DNA of 64,000 nt, taken from Ophioderma brevispina (taxonomy: Eukaryota > Echinodermata > Ophiuroidea > Amphilepidida > Ophiodermatidae). The translations under genes were made by a program, and so were the position numbers. Location of the stretch: assembly GCA_023653785.1 (NCBI GenBank), contig JAMKCH010041248.1, forward strand, positions 1 through 64,000. Direction: 5' to 3'. The notes under the pieces are model-generated. The model made no database searches. It had not been told where the DNA came from and worked only from the letters and a program-made list of their open reading frames with translations. This document shows, in pieces, positions 1 to 9,593 of the stretch; the stretch's first letter is position 1; each line of letters starts with the position of its first letter.

Positions 1-555
1 AAAATACAAATGCGAATTTTATGAGTTTCTTCGATATTTCGGATTATCAATCGCGCTTTATCCCTTTAATTTTCCCCATAAATATTAAATCCCGGTTGCG
101 CAACGCTAACTTTCTGGGGATACCCTGTAATAATCAATGCGGCACAACACGTCACCAAATTATAAGAAAACAACAGATTTTAATAAAATCCTTCTCTGGA
201 TTCTCAGTTTTGAGACGAGAAAGGATACTATTTCAAACGATGCAATACATTATAACAAATTCTAAAATTTTGTGTCGAAATTATTGAAAAAATATCCACT
301 CATGGCGTTATATCAATTTTTCGCAATTATTTAATATGGTTTTATTTGAAAAAAAAAATTGTTTAAAATCTGCACATACTATACATTTGGTGTTGGGATA
401 CTCTTTAAACTCTATGTAGTGAAGAATGCAGCGTCAGAACTGTAAAAAATAACTGTCCCGGGGTGAAATGTAAAACCTTAGGTATTTCTTCTTTTCTTTA
501 AAGTTCATTGCATGGTGGGAAATAATGAACGTAATTACTTACTTTTACGCTTTCT
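1..555. repeat. Inverted-repeat element, short copy related to the 42.1-43.4 kb element
   Basis: Read in reverse, much of 42,130-42,540 recurs here: the blocks around CTCAGTTTTGAGACGAG, AACTCTATGTAGTGAAGA and ACTGTCCCGGGGTGAAATGT all have reverse-complement counterparts there. The motif CGTCACCAAATTATAA near 149 matches the right terminal arm of the larger element at 43.39 kb. The right end near 550 (ACTTACTTTTACG) resembles its terminal sequence. I read this as a shorter, internally deleted relative. The 88-residue reading frame inside it is incidental. Confidence 0.6.
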
Positions 556-1154
556 TCTTTTCCCTTCTGGACTGAAATAAGGCCTAAAAAATTGTTTGAT
601 TGACATAACATGAAAAAAAAAATAGGGTAGGTAGGTCGTTTTTTTGTTTTCACATATACCAGAACACAAATATATTACACACATACAAAAAACAAATGGC
701 ACATCCTCACTTTTTCTGTAACACACTTTTTATTTGTCCATTTTGGAAGTCCTGCCATCCTTAGAGTAACCGAAGTAGACGGCAGTTTGTTTTTACTGGT
801 TTTTTAAAAACTTTTTTTGCACACAAAAAAATAAAATATTTAGTCTGGCGGTAAAAATAGGTCGGTCGGGTTACGCCAATTCAAACATTTTTTATTCCCT
901 AAATTAATTAGTTTGCATCTGTCAGATCAATACCTCTACCCCTTTAGAAAAACAAAAAACAATGGTGTATGAATTACTGGCTCGTAAAACCTTCCCACAC
1001 ACAAGGAATAGTTTTGGAGGGCCAAGATAGCAGCTCGTATCTCACATGTAAATATCAAAATTTTTCAAATAAGTAAAGTGTTATTGGAATATATTTCTTT
1101 GTTTAGCTGCCTTTTAATAATACACTTTCTTACTTTTTAATATATATCTCCTTA
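556..1154. other. Gene-free AT-rich stretch
   Basis: No coding signal is visible. There are T-rich tracts and two similar short motifs, AATAGGGTAGGTAGGTCG near 620 and AATAGGTCGGTCGGGTTACG near 855, which may be the remains of one repeat. Confidence 0.4.
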
Positions 1155-1529
1155 CTTTTGGCCTGTCTCATCCAAAATCTAAATCGAATATCCTCCTCCT
1201 ATACCGTATTCAAAATTTGTACTACTACGTCTTTGTCGTGGCACTACTATCTTAGGGGTAATAGTACTGCTTCTTGGCCACTCTTCATAGTCAGAGGGAA
1301 CTACCTTGTAGCAGAATTCCGTCATTATGTATCCTGCTTTGAAAATCAACTTGGAACCAATAGTTCCGTCTCAGTCCAGCTATCCGTGCCCAATTACAAG
1401 TCTTATCTTCCGGCCTTCCAAGGTTGAGATCACCTATCGAGCTGGAGTAGTACGAGGACGATGCCGTCTAATCTGCGAGTCTCCAATACGTCTATCTTCC
1501 ATACCCCATGTTCCAGGTGGCTGGCAACC
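1155..1529 (-). pseudogene. F5/8 type C (discoidin) domain exon with frameshifts
   Basis: Reading the minus strand from about 1,529 gives the opening of a discoidin domain: CQPPGTWGMEDRRIGDSQI, then, in a shifted frame, SSYYSS...LNLGRP and NWARIAGLRRNYWFQVDF, then ILLQG and, after another shift, YEEWPRSSTI. These match the family landmarks in order (start Cys, GMED..I.DSQI.ASS, the W/R core, QVD, QG, W..SYT). F5/8C domains are secreted modules that bind lipid, glycan or protein. At least two frame breaks occur, one after DSQIR and one after QGSSL. A possible acceptor precedes the Cys, and a GTAAGG donor follows near 1,155. It is either a decayed exon or a real exon damaged by assembly indels. 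Confidence 0.7.
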
Positions 1530-1569
1530 TATATTAGATATGGCCAATTCATTGCTTGCTTTTTTGCAT

Positions 1570-2325
1570 TGAGAGATTACATTAACCGAACCTAAAATAA
1601 ACCGGGCTTTTTTTTTGGACCGATCTCACCGCCGGGGGGGGGGGGGGGGGTTCCCGCACCCCCTATTATCCTCGAAACGGATTGTGAACTATCATCTATG
1701 TGGTACCAATGGATAGCTATGACCTGACCCTCCGATTACCATCGATACCAAAACAGTTAGCAAACATACCCTTTCTACTCACACATGACGTAACACAATG
1801 ACGTCATCCAAAAATGCGAAAAAGCGAAAAATCGCAAAAAAAACTCGGTCAAAACGTCATGGTTTTTCCGCCATTTTTTTTCAAGGCAAAAGTTGGATTT
1901 TTTGGTCCATGAAATGTGTGTGTCAAAGTATGCACACACGTGCCTTATACAAATAAAGCAAATCATGATAAACGTGTGTAACGTATCCTTAGCAACAAAA
2001 AAAAACCCGGTTCCTGCTGTTCTTTGTATTTCAATGGGAAATAGCTCGTCTTCGCACGCATGCGCGATTACGAAACGCCGCGTCATAACCGTAGGTCCGG
2101 TTTTGTTCAAAATGGTCTTAAAAATCGCGCGCAAGGCTCAAAGAAAAGTCATGCAGTTTCGGGCGTGAAGAATAGCGCACATGTGGAGATAACGACAAAA
2201 AATGTCGAGGGGGGGGATTCCGCCCCGGGCCTTTTAGGGTTAACGGAGTTTAAAAAATGAATTTATCTATCCCTCGAACTAGGAGTAATTTCGCCTTCTT
2301 GTATTTGACAATACCAATCCTAAAA
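1570..2325. other. Gene-free stretch with a 17-G run
   Basis: A run of 17 G lies at 1,634-1,650. From 1,780 to 2,240 the sequence is richer in CpG, with two GACGTCA-like sites and purine runs. Overlapping frames on both strands show no domain, and they overlap each other in the way chance frames do. Nothing else is recognisable. Confidence 0.35.
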
Positions 2326-2525
2326 ATCGTCAGTTCGAGCTCCACTGTGCGGTCAACGTGTCTGTGTCCCTGGGCAAGATACTTAATCACTCTCAACTGT
2401 CTTGTCCGACGCCAAGCGAAATCTGGGGACCTGGTATGGGGAATATTACAAGCTCAGTGTGATAGGCTTGTGCCGCTTGTAGGCAGGTCTTTGAGGCCTT
2501 CACCCAGCTTGAAATGAAATAATTG
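2326..2525 (+). repeat. SINE-like repeat with tRNA-type B box
   Basis: The block contains a B-box-like AGTTCGAGCTCC, then GTGTCTGTGTCCCTGGGCA followed by ACTTAATC, then GGTATGGGGAATATTACAAG. A second copy of the GTGTCTGTGTC..CTGGGCA..ACTTAATC core is present in reverse at 50,958-51,072. Phrases of this kind (GGGCAAGNCACTTAA) are typical of tRNA-derived SINEs and LINE tails in marine animals; that assignment is from memory. Confidence 0.5.
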
Positions 2526-4466
2526 TGACGATTTCCTGAAGGCGTCGTATACATAATTGGCAACAAGCCCCGCTTTGAGACTGTTTTCAGTGATTTAAGC
2601 TCTATACATATGCCTGAATCCAGAAAGTCCACTTGCATATAGGAATGACGAAAAACATTTCGGCACGATACTGCCTGAATATATGTGTAGCGCATTGCAA
2701 CACAGCGAAAACCTTCCTAGAGGCGTAATATACCACTGTCCTATGTAACCTTAAAAAATTCTAATAAAAGGACTCCTTGTATATCCTGGTTAGCCTATAA
2801 ACGAAATAATTACAAAAAAATGTTGCTAGTTGCTGCGTTGGTCATATATCAAGGATCAAAGTCAACGACCTTTATATCGCATATGTTGGGTTATAATTGC
2901 TCGAGACCAATTGGCCTAAAAAAGCAAAAAGAGGGTGGTCTATAACCCATGTTTTTGGGGGGTCAATTAAACACAAATAAAACGTCTTTTGAGGGCATAC
3001 AAAGACGTGCATCATTATCTTCATTCCGGCATAAAAAGCACTTTTAATCAAAATGTTCCACGTTTTCTAGTTTCTATAATGAAACCGCCAAAATATATGG
3101 TAAAAATCCGTGTATATCGATGATAACTAATAACCATTCTTGGACAAAACCTGTCCCAAACCATTGTCCACTCCGGAAACACTGGAGGCGATCGGCCCGA
3201 TGTCCCAATCTCGGCACCACTCGAATAGCCGAAAATCTCCTTGCATAGGCTGGGACTGATTACACACCCGTCCTTTCCTTGTTTATCTGTCACCACCTTC
3301 ATATGTCGCAGCGGACAATTACCTTCCACCTTGACACGGGGACCAGTGGCAATTGCCAGAAGACAAACTCGACGACGTCCATGTGGTGACGATCCACGGA
3401 GGCTGGTCAACGCATCCGTCGTCAGGTTGTTTAAAACGCATCCATTGTCAAGATGTTGATAGGTCACAATAGGCTGAATGGGACTCCTTGCCTTTTTTAT
3501 TTTTTTTTTTTTTTTTATACAGTGGCAAAGTCCACCATTGAAAGTCTGAGGTAACCTTCGTCTTTTCCTGGGGAGGAAGGCGGGGTGTTACCACCCATAC
3601 TGCCAAATGTTTTTTCCATCAACATCCGGCCAGGCTAAACGCATAAATTTTGAAACCTAATGGCTGCCTCTAATCTTTGGGACGCATCCATTTGCTTTCA
3701 TTTTAGAGCAAAATAATTCTGCACGAGCCACCTTACCCTGTGTGGTAGCACGCCTCAGTTTTGGAGGAAGGAAGGGTATGTTGCCACCTTATAATATTTT
3801 TCTTTTCAACTTCACAATATCTATATGTGTTATTCACTTATTATCACTCCTTGTTATGTTTATCAAAACTTAATTTTCCTTCATAATCACCCCAACAAAA
3901 CTCTAGAAAATCACACTTTTCCGTTTTTTTAACTCAAAATAGAAATTGGCTTATTTTAGCACAATCGCGGAGAAAGCACGTTTCCCCGTTACTAATTATT
4001 TCATTAAAACATTACTATACGTCAAATAGAGGACTATTGGAAATTTTGATATCGATGAAAGAGGCGACTTATCCATCCACCCTGTAGCCAAAATCAAAAG
4101 GTCAGAGTTTTTTGTAACTAAGAAACCAATGAGGTCTTAACTAACCTCGTTTAAATGGTTGAGGGGACGAGTTTAAAGTACAATTTCATGCAATATTACA
4201 TACTATTGTTTTAAAATCAAAGGAAGTTCATTTAATCGTTTTTTTTTCCTATCTGCGTATTGTGTTTTGTTGTTGACCCCAAAAACCTGGTATAGAAACC
4301 TCATACCAATGTTTAGAATTTTGATCCATGATTGCCTTATAACAGGTCATGACCTTTGACCTTGAATATCTGGACCAACGCAGCTGCCAGAAGGCAGGAC
4401 AATTTTTTTCATAATAATTCACATATAGCCCGTACAAGAATATACAAAAGTCCTTTTTTTTTGGGT
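2526..4466. other. Stretch with one unidentified 139-codon minus frame
   Basis: The longest frame here is 3,048-3,467 on the minus strand (139 residues, several Cys, no domain I recognise, no membrane segment). Its C-terminal part reads into AT-rich sequence, so any real exon would be shorter, about 3,160-3,460. Two similar phrases, GAGGAAGGCGGGGTGTTACCACC near 3,572 and GAGGAAGGAAGGGTATGTTGCCACC near 3,763, suggest a decayed repeat. No firm feature. Confidence 0.3.
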
Positions 4467-4579
4467 AAAAAAAAAAAAAAAACAACTAATAAAAACAAAA
4501 AAAAAAAAAAAATAAAAAAAAAAAAAAAAAAAAAAATAAATAAAAAAATTGTTTTTTGTTTTTTTTTTTTTTTTTTTTA
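4467..4579. repeat. Poly-A tract followed by poly-T tract
   Basis: About 75 bases of nearly pure A with scattered T and C are followed at once by a T-rich tract of about 35 bases. The two halves could fold back on each other. The small frames of poly-Lys and poly-Phe across it are not genes. It may be two retroposon tails meeting head to head, or slippage. Confidence 0.75.
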
Positions 4580-5494
4580 ACAATTAAACCTTTTTTCCCA
4601 GTTTGAATTACTATGGCCTCTACTTTTACGCTGTAGGAATTGCTCTACACTGAATTTCAGGGTTAAAGTTCACAGCATCGATGTTGTGTTTGTGCGCGCA
4701 GCTATTTTTATGACAAATATGAAGACCATGAATGGAATGGGCTGTGGGTTTTAGACATCAACAGTCATAGTGGCAGCCAGCGAAGTACTAATTTTTTGGC
4801 TTAGATGGCGGTCATGATAAACCCCCCAACCTCGAATGACCTTCACACTTTATACTTGCCCCCTCAATCTTGATTAAGATGTGGGCACGAAAGTCCAACA
4901 CACACACCAAAAATCGAACAGATTTCTGCATTAAACAATTGTTTGATCCCTTATTTAAATTGTATAAAAGTTTTTGCCCCTGATTTCCCAGGATTATGCG
5001 ACCAAAGCAATCTTTTATGGCTGGTAAGTTTTTTAGGAACCTGAAGTGACATTTGACAACATTTTTTTTCTGAAAAAATACCCCCCCAAATACCAACTTC
5101 TGAGTTGCCCCTTTTCGTCATCTCATAGAACCTCATGTTTATGTTTCCCAATTTTAAGAGAACGGTTACTTCTATCAAGGTACATAACTTTGTGACAGAT
5201 CAGTACGGTAACCGAGATAATCTCAACAACTGCGTGGCTAATACCCCGGGCAATACCACTACATTTTTTGGCCACCAAAAAACTTGCAAAATTTATCTAC
5301 ATATAGTACTAGTCCATTTGAAAATGGTTCAAAGGGTTAGCCTGATATGAAAATGATCAAAAGCTATTATGGTTTGACCTTTCCAACGTGCCTTACACCC
5401 CTAACCTACATGTCAATCCTCCATGTTCTAGTACAATGCATAGCCTATTCATCGGATTTTGCATTTTGTTGTTCCATGTCATTATCTTTTTTAG
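4580..5494. other. Gene-free stretch
   Basis: Several short overlapping frames occur on both strands, none with a recognisable domain. No terminal repeats or tandem structure were seen. Confidence 0.35.
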
Positions 5495-5578
5495 TTTTTC
5501 AATGTTTGTTACCGTAAAAGCCGTTGAAAAGAAATATGGATCCAAGATGCCGCAGTTTGCCAACCTCAACGGGGCTAG
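5495..5578 (+). CDS. Possible small exon, membrane-proximal basic segment (unidentified)
   Basis: A pyrimidine-rich ATTATCTTTTTTAG acceptor precedes an 84-base open block reading FSMFVTVKAVEKKYGSKMPQ and onward, and ending ...CTAG|GTAATT, an acceptable donor. Upstream in the same frame lies a hydrophobic run (SLFIGFCILLFHVIIFF), but it would be outside the exon if this acceptor is used. The hydrophobic stretch followed by a Lys-rich segment would suit a membrane protein loop. I do not recognise the family, and chance remains likely. Confidence 0.25.
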
Positions 5579-5649
5579 GTAATTCTGTCGTGTAGTGATT
5601 GTAATACACAATTCGATAACGATAGTGGCCGTTAGTAGAAATACTTAGC

Positions 5650-5910
5650 GGTGCCGGTGGGGGGGGGGGGGGAGTGGGTGGGGGGGGGGGGGGGGGGAAC
5701 AATTTTTTTCTTGACCACCCCGGCCAAAAAAGATGGTTTTTGGCAAAAAAAAACCCAGCGATTTGAGACAAAATCATCACATATTGGTAAAATTTTTTTA
5801 TGCTAAATTGGTTTAAAAAAAATAGCAAATTTTGGATATTTTCCCAACAAATTTCAACCTTGCCCCCCCCCCCAAAAAAAAAAATAAGACGCCTCGCGCC
5901 GCCACTGAAA
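5650..5910. mobile_element. hAT-like non-autonomous element (candidate)
   Basis: The left edge TTAGCGGTGCCGGTGG and the reverse complement of the right edge, CAGTGGCGGCGCGAGGCG, look like one terminal inverted repeat of the CAGTGGCGGCG type common in hAT MITEs. The interior holds long G runs on the left and a C run plus an A run on the right. The flanking 8-mers are only partly alike, so the target duplication is unproven. Confidence 0.4.
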
Positions 5911-6118
5911 ATGCAGCATTCTGGACATTCTGAAAGGGGCAGTCACTGCCCATTATTCTGCATAATGTGCGATAAGCATTTCTCTTATATTAGATCAAGT
6001 GATAATACATAGAATAGATTATAGGCCTAACGGGATTGCAGTGCCATCCCTGTGGGCACAACCACAACAGATTGACCATATTGTCGCGAAACTTTGCACT
6101 GTGGTTTTGGGGAAACGT

Positions 6119-6124
6119 TTTATT
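6119..6124 (-). promoter_or_regulatory. Possible polyadenylation signal AATAAA
   Basis: TTTATT on the plus strand reads AATAAA on the minus strand, about 170 bases past the stop codon of the exon at 6,295-6,470. The position suits that exon's 3' end, but the hexamer is common by chance in AT-rich DNA. Confidence 0.35.
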
Positions 6125-6294
6125 TTAATAGAGTCTTCCCTTTAATAGGAAACTAAACACTTCATGTCACAATTAGACACATTTCTTACACGAATACCAG
6201 CATTGAATATCGAGCAACAACATGTTCTGTTACTGATGAGGCGAGTTGGTCCTCTGTTTCGTGTCGCTATGGCAACTCTCCAAATTCTCGTAGC

Positions 6295-6470
6295 CTAGTT
6301 TATAAACACGTCATCATTTAAAGGATTGTAGTCACGTCGTCTTGCATTCGAAACGGGAACTGCTTTAAGAACTTCAAGGTTGTCTACGTCATCTTTTGCT
6401 TCCAGGGAAGCTTTGAAAAGTTGAACTTGATCATCCTCACTTCTCTGGCCAAGGAAGAGAAGAAAATCGT
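6295..6470 (-). CDS. Likely last coding exon of an unidentified gene
   Basis: The minus strand reads ...TGTCAATTTTAG|ACGATTTT, a usable acceptor, then an open frame of about 58 codons: DDFLLFLGQRSEDDQVQLF, a charged middle, and an end reading ARRRDYNPLNDDVFIN followed by TAG. The composition is that of ordinary soluble or cytoplasmic-tail protein, with no low complexity. The acceptor implies that one base of the first codon comes from an upstream exon, which I could not find: the neighbouring upstream DNA is repeat-derived. An AATAAA lies downstream. I do not recognise the protein. Coding status is inferred from the composition, acceptor, stop and poly-A signal together. Confidence 0.45.
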
Positions 6471-6724
6471 CTAAAATTGACAAACAAGATATATTATAAT
6501 GGCATTAGTCCCCTTTAAACAAGAAATTCACCTAGTGAGGGACTGTAGTGCACAGATCTCATGTGATTGTGCAACTCTGGATAAAACTGTGAATCTTGGT
6601 ACACAAGTACTTTATGCATTGATAATCAAAAAAATTGATGGAAGCACTTGCCACACCCCTTTCATGTCCCCCAGTTTGAATATAAAGGTTACACAGGGGT
6701 AAAAAAATTAAAATGTTCCGATTG

Positions 6725-6946
6725 TATTGAAAAGCACACCATGATGTTTGTCTGGTGATTCCAAAAAGGTATAGTTTATAATACCTATGGCTTATAGTTT
6801 GGAATTATGTGGTAAAAAGGAAACAAACGTTATTAAAATATGATAAATAGCATTTATGGATTTTTCAAGGTTGAAAATATTAAACAATGCATAAACCAAA
6901 ATTGATTTCTTTAAGGAAAAATATTTATGATTAGGATTTTTCTACC
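6725..6946. mobile_element. Fragment of the TTAA element family seen at 27.5 kb
   Basis: The right edge, TTTATGATTAGGATTTTTCTACC followed by TTAA at 6,947-6,950, is the reverse complement of the left end of the element at 27,487 (GGTAGAAAGATCCTAATCAA). Inward, TTTCTTTAAGGAAAAATAT and the GGAAACAAACGTTATTA block also match in reverse. About 220 bp are shared; the opposite end was not found. Confidence 0.6.
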
Positions 6947-7385
6947 TTAAAGGGCCACAATGGCCAAAAATATTCAGACAAAATGCATCTAACATAGTAC
7001 TGTCATTACTAGTTGAAGACCTAGTTACTATGAAGACCTCTACCACATCTGTAAATCAGTTTAGCTGCAGTTTAGCTAGCAGCAGAGTCTTAGGAAACTC
7101 CAGACATTACACACTGGGAGGTCCAGCATGCCGCTATAGTGTGTTCACTATAAGATGAAACATGACCTTTGATAAAGCACATTGAGGTATTAGTGGGGAA
7201 GACCAAGGTCATGATGCAACACTGGGGTAAATATACTATAGAAGCTATAGTGTATTTTGGCACAATTTGGAGCCACCCCTCCAACAAAATGTGTAGAATA
7301 TAAGTGGTAAAAGAATGGGGCCATGTTCCACCTTACACTGAGCAGGATATAGTAGCATGAAACGAAGGAAAACTCTAGGACCTAA

Positions 7386-8777
7386 GGGAGTGTTCATAAA
7401 TACTTTGGTGGGGGGGGGGGGTTGGAAAAGTTGGAGCTTCGGACATCACAAATGTTTTGATCCCCCCTTTTTAGGTTCGAAAAATTTTTTGATCCCCCCC
7501 TTTAAGGGTCTTAAAATTTTTTGATCCCCCCCTTATACCTTCAGACAAAAAAGCAGAGACAAATTGCAGAGGTGAGGCCCTGTAGTAAAGGTAGAAATTT
7601 ACGATTTTGCTTTCATGGCGACTAGCAAGTTGCATGGATGTCTCAATTTCTGTAAACTCTTGCAATTTTCTTAAACGAATTTGTTGGGGTGGGAATATTT
7701 ACAATAGCCTATGTGTACTGCAATCAAATGTGCTTTGGATAATATTAAAGTTGTTTAGAAGAAAACGATTGGTGTTGATGAGCCTGGGGTGGGTGCCGGA
7801 GGGGACCTCCCGACAATCACTTTCCAAGATAATTTTCTCTTGCAAACAGTGGCTTATATTTCTTTTTGACATTGGGTTGGATGAAAATTGATGAAACAGG
7901 GTTTGCTGAAACGATCCATTACAAGCACATGTGCGCGCGAAGCGCGCTAAAAAATTTTGCCATTTAGAAGCTAAACTCGTTGAATGTAATTGTAATTAGA
8001 ACAAAATGTGAGCGAAGTGCACAGAAATTTACCATTTTTAAACTATGGTAAAATATGAGGTTTTTTGGTCAAAAACACATGAACGGCATCAACATTGGGT
8101 GGGGGGGCTGATCGTATTGCCCATCCCCCTCATCAAAATATTGGGGGATATATCCCCCATCCTCTCTCTATGCTTGCAAAGATAACACAATTTGAAATTT
8201 CCAATGTGGCTCACAATAAATGATAATACCTGATTATGGGCATTAATGGTATTAAAAAGTAAAATCTTTAATAGGTAAGGTTTGTTTTGAATGTAGCATC
8301 GAAGCATTCATAGAGAGTTCATACCCCAATCAATAAAAACCTCAATTCAAAAAGATATGCTGATGAAAAAAATTATGGCTGGTTGCAGATAGCCTAGCAA
8401 TCACAAAGGTGAACAAGGTAAATAGTAGTGAAGTTGTTTCTGGACTAAAAGACTAGGGTGGCCACAACGTGGACATGGGACCAATTATACGGGAGTGGGC
8501 ACAAGAAAGGTGCCTCCTTCCGCGCGAAGCGCGGAACCCTTGTAATATTCGGTTTTCAGGACACATTTTCTCAAGGAAAATTAATGTTCCCAAAATTGCA
8601 AATAGAATGATACTTTGGTAAAGTTATGTTTTGAATGGAGCAAAAATGTCCTTAAAATATTTGATCCCCCCTAATACCGGGTGGAAATTTTTTGATCTCC
8701 CTTTTTGGGACCTAAATTTTTTTGATCCCCCCACAAATTTTCCAACCCCCCCCACCAGAGTATTTATGAACACTCCC
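7386..8777. mobile_element. PIF/Harbinger-like non-autonomous element with TAA target duplication
   Basis: Both ends carry the same inverted repeat: GGGAGTGTTCATAAATACT, then GGTGGGGGG and TTGGAAAA. The flanks are TAA on each side (7,383-7,385 and 8,778-8,780), the 3-bp duplication of PIF/Harbinger. Removing the element and one TAA rejoins the RTE frame as GGACCTAACAGC, reading G-P-N-S. The 1,392-bp interior encodes no transposase. It carries at least six copies of TTTTTGATCCCCCC (one variant), three near each end and all in the same orientation, plus palindromic GCGCGAAGCGCGC-type motifs near 7,937 and 8,522. Confidence 0.85.
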
Positions 8778-9593
8778 TAACAGCCTTTTAATTGACACCA
8801 TTAAAGAAGGGTAAGATGTTATTGCTAAAGAGCTTGCAAGTCTTGTATAAAACAGGAAAGTTCCAGAGAAGTGGAAGGAAGCTATCATGATCATTCTGTT
8901 GAAAAGAGTGACAAAATGAACCTTACACACTACAAAACAATCAGTCTTCTACAAAATAATCACCAAAATTCTAACAAACCGGTTGGAAAACACTCAACCA
9001 TGAATTATATCCACACTCTAAACTAACTCAAAGAAAAAAAACAGGAATACCATAAAACACTTTGGATGGCCAAGCTTCAGTGATGATGAGAAACAGTTTG
9101 ATTCGGTCGAGACACAGTAATTACAGGAATTACAGGAACAGGGAATTCATCAGAGATAATCGAAGTCGTCAAGAACATTTACACCAACAGCACTACCACT
9201 GTTACACTGCATAAACAGAGTAAGAAGGGCGTTAGGCAAGGAGACACCGTTTCACCCAAATTATTTGCAGCTTGTTTGGAGAGCATATTTCGCTCACTTG
9301 ATTGATAAGGCAGATGAGTAAATATTAATGGCGAAATGTTCAATCATCTAAGGATTGCAGACGACATCGTGGCCATTGGGGAACGGCTAAGTGATGTAGA
9401 AGATGCTCAAGGAACATGCAAATGCCGTATGTTGTGGACAGAAAATTATAATGAAAACAAAAGTTATGAAATGTTCATTTAGCTCAAAGATCTGTTATTG
9501 TAAATGGGAACAAAATTTATGAAGTGGAAGAATGCATAGTTCTAAGGCAAAGATTTAGCCTGAAAGAATTGAGTTAAGAACAGGAGATCAGAC

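Noticed and set aside
3048..3467. 139-codon minus frame as a confirmed gene
   Set aside because: No domain, no clear splice sites, and its C-terminal part runs into AT-rich sequence. Mentioned only as an unidentified frame.
5495..5578. Membrane-associated glutathione transferase (MAPEG) exon
   Set aside because: A vague resemblance of the Lys-rich loop only; not enough to name the family.
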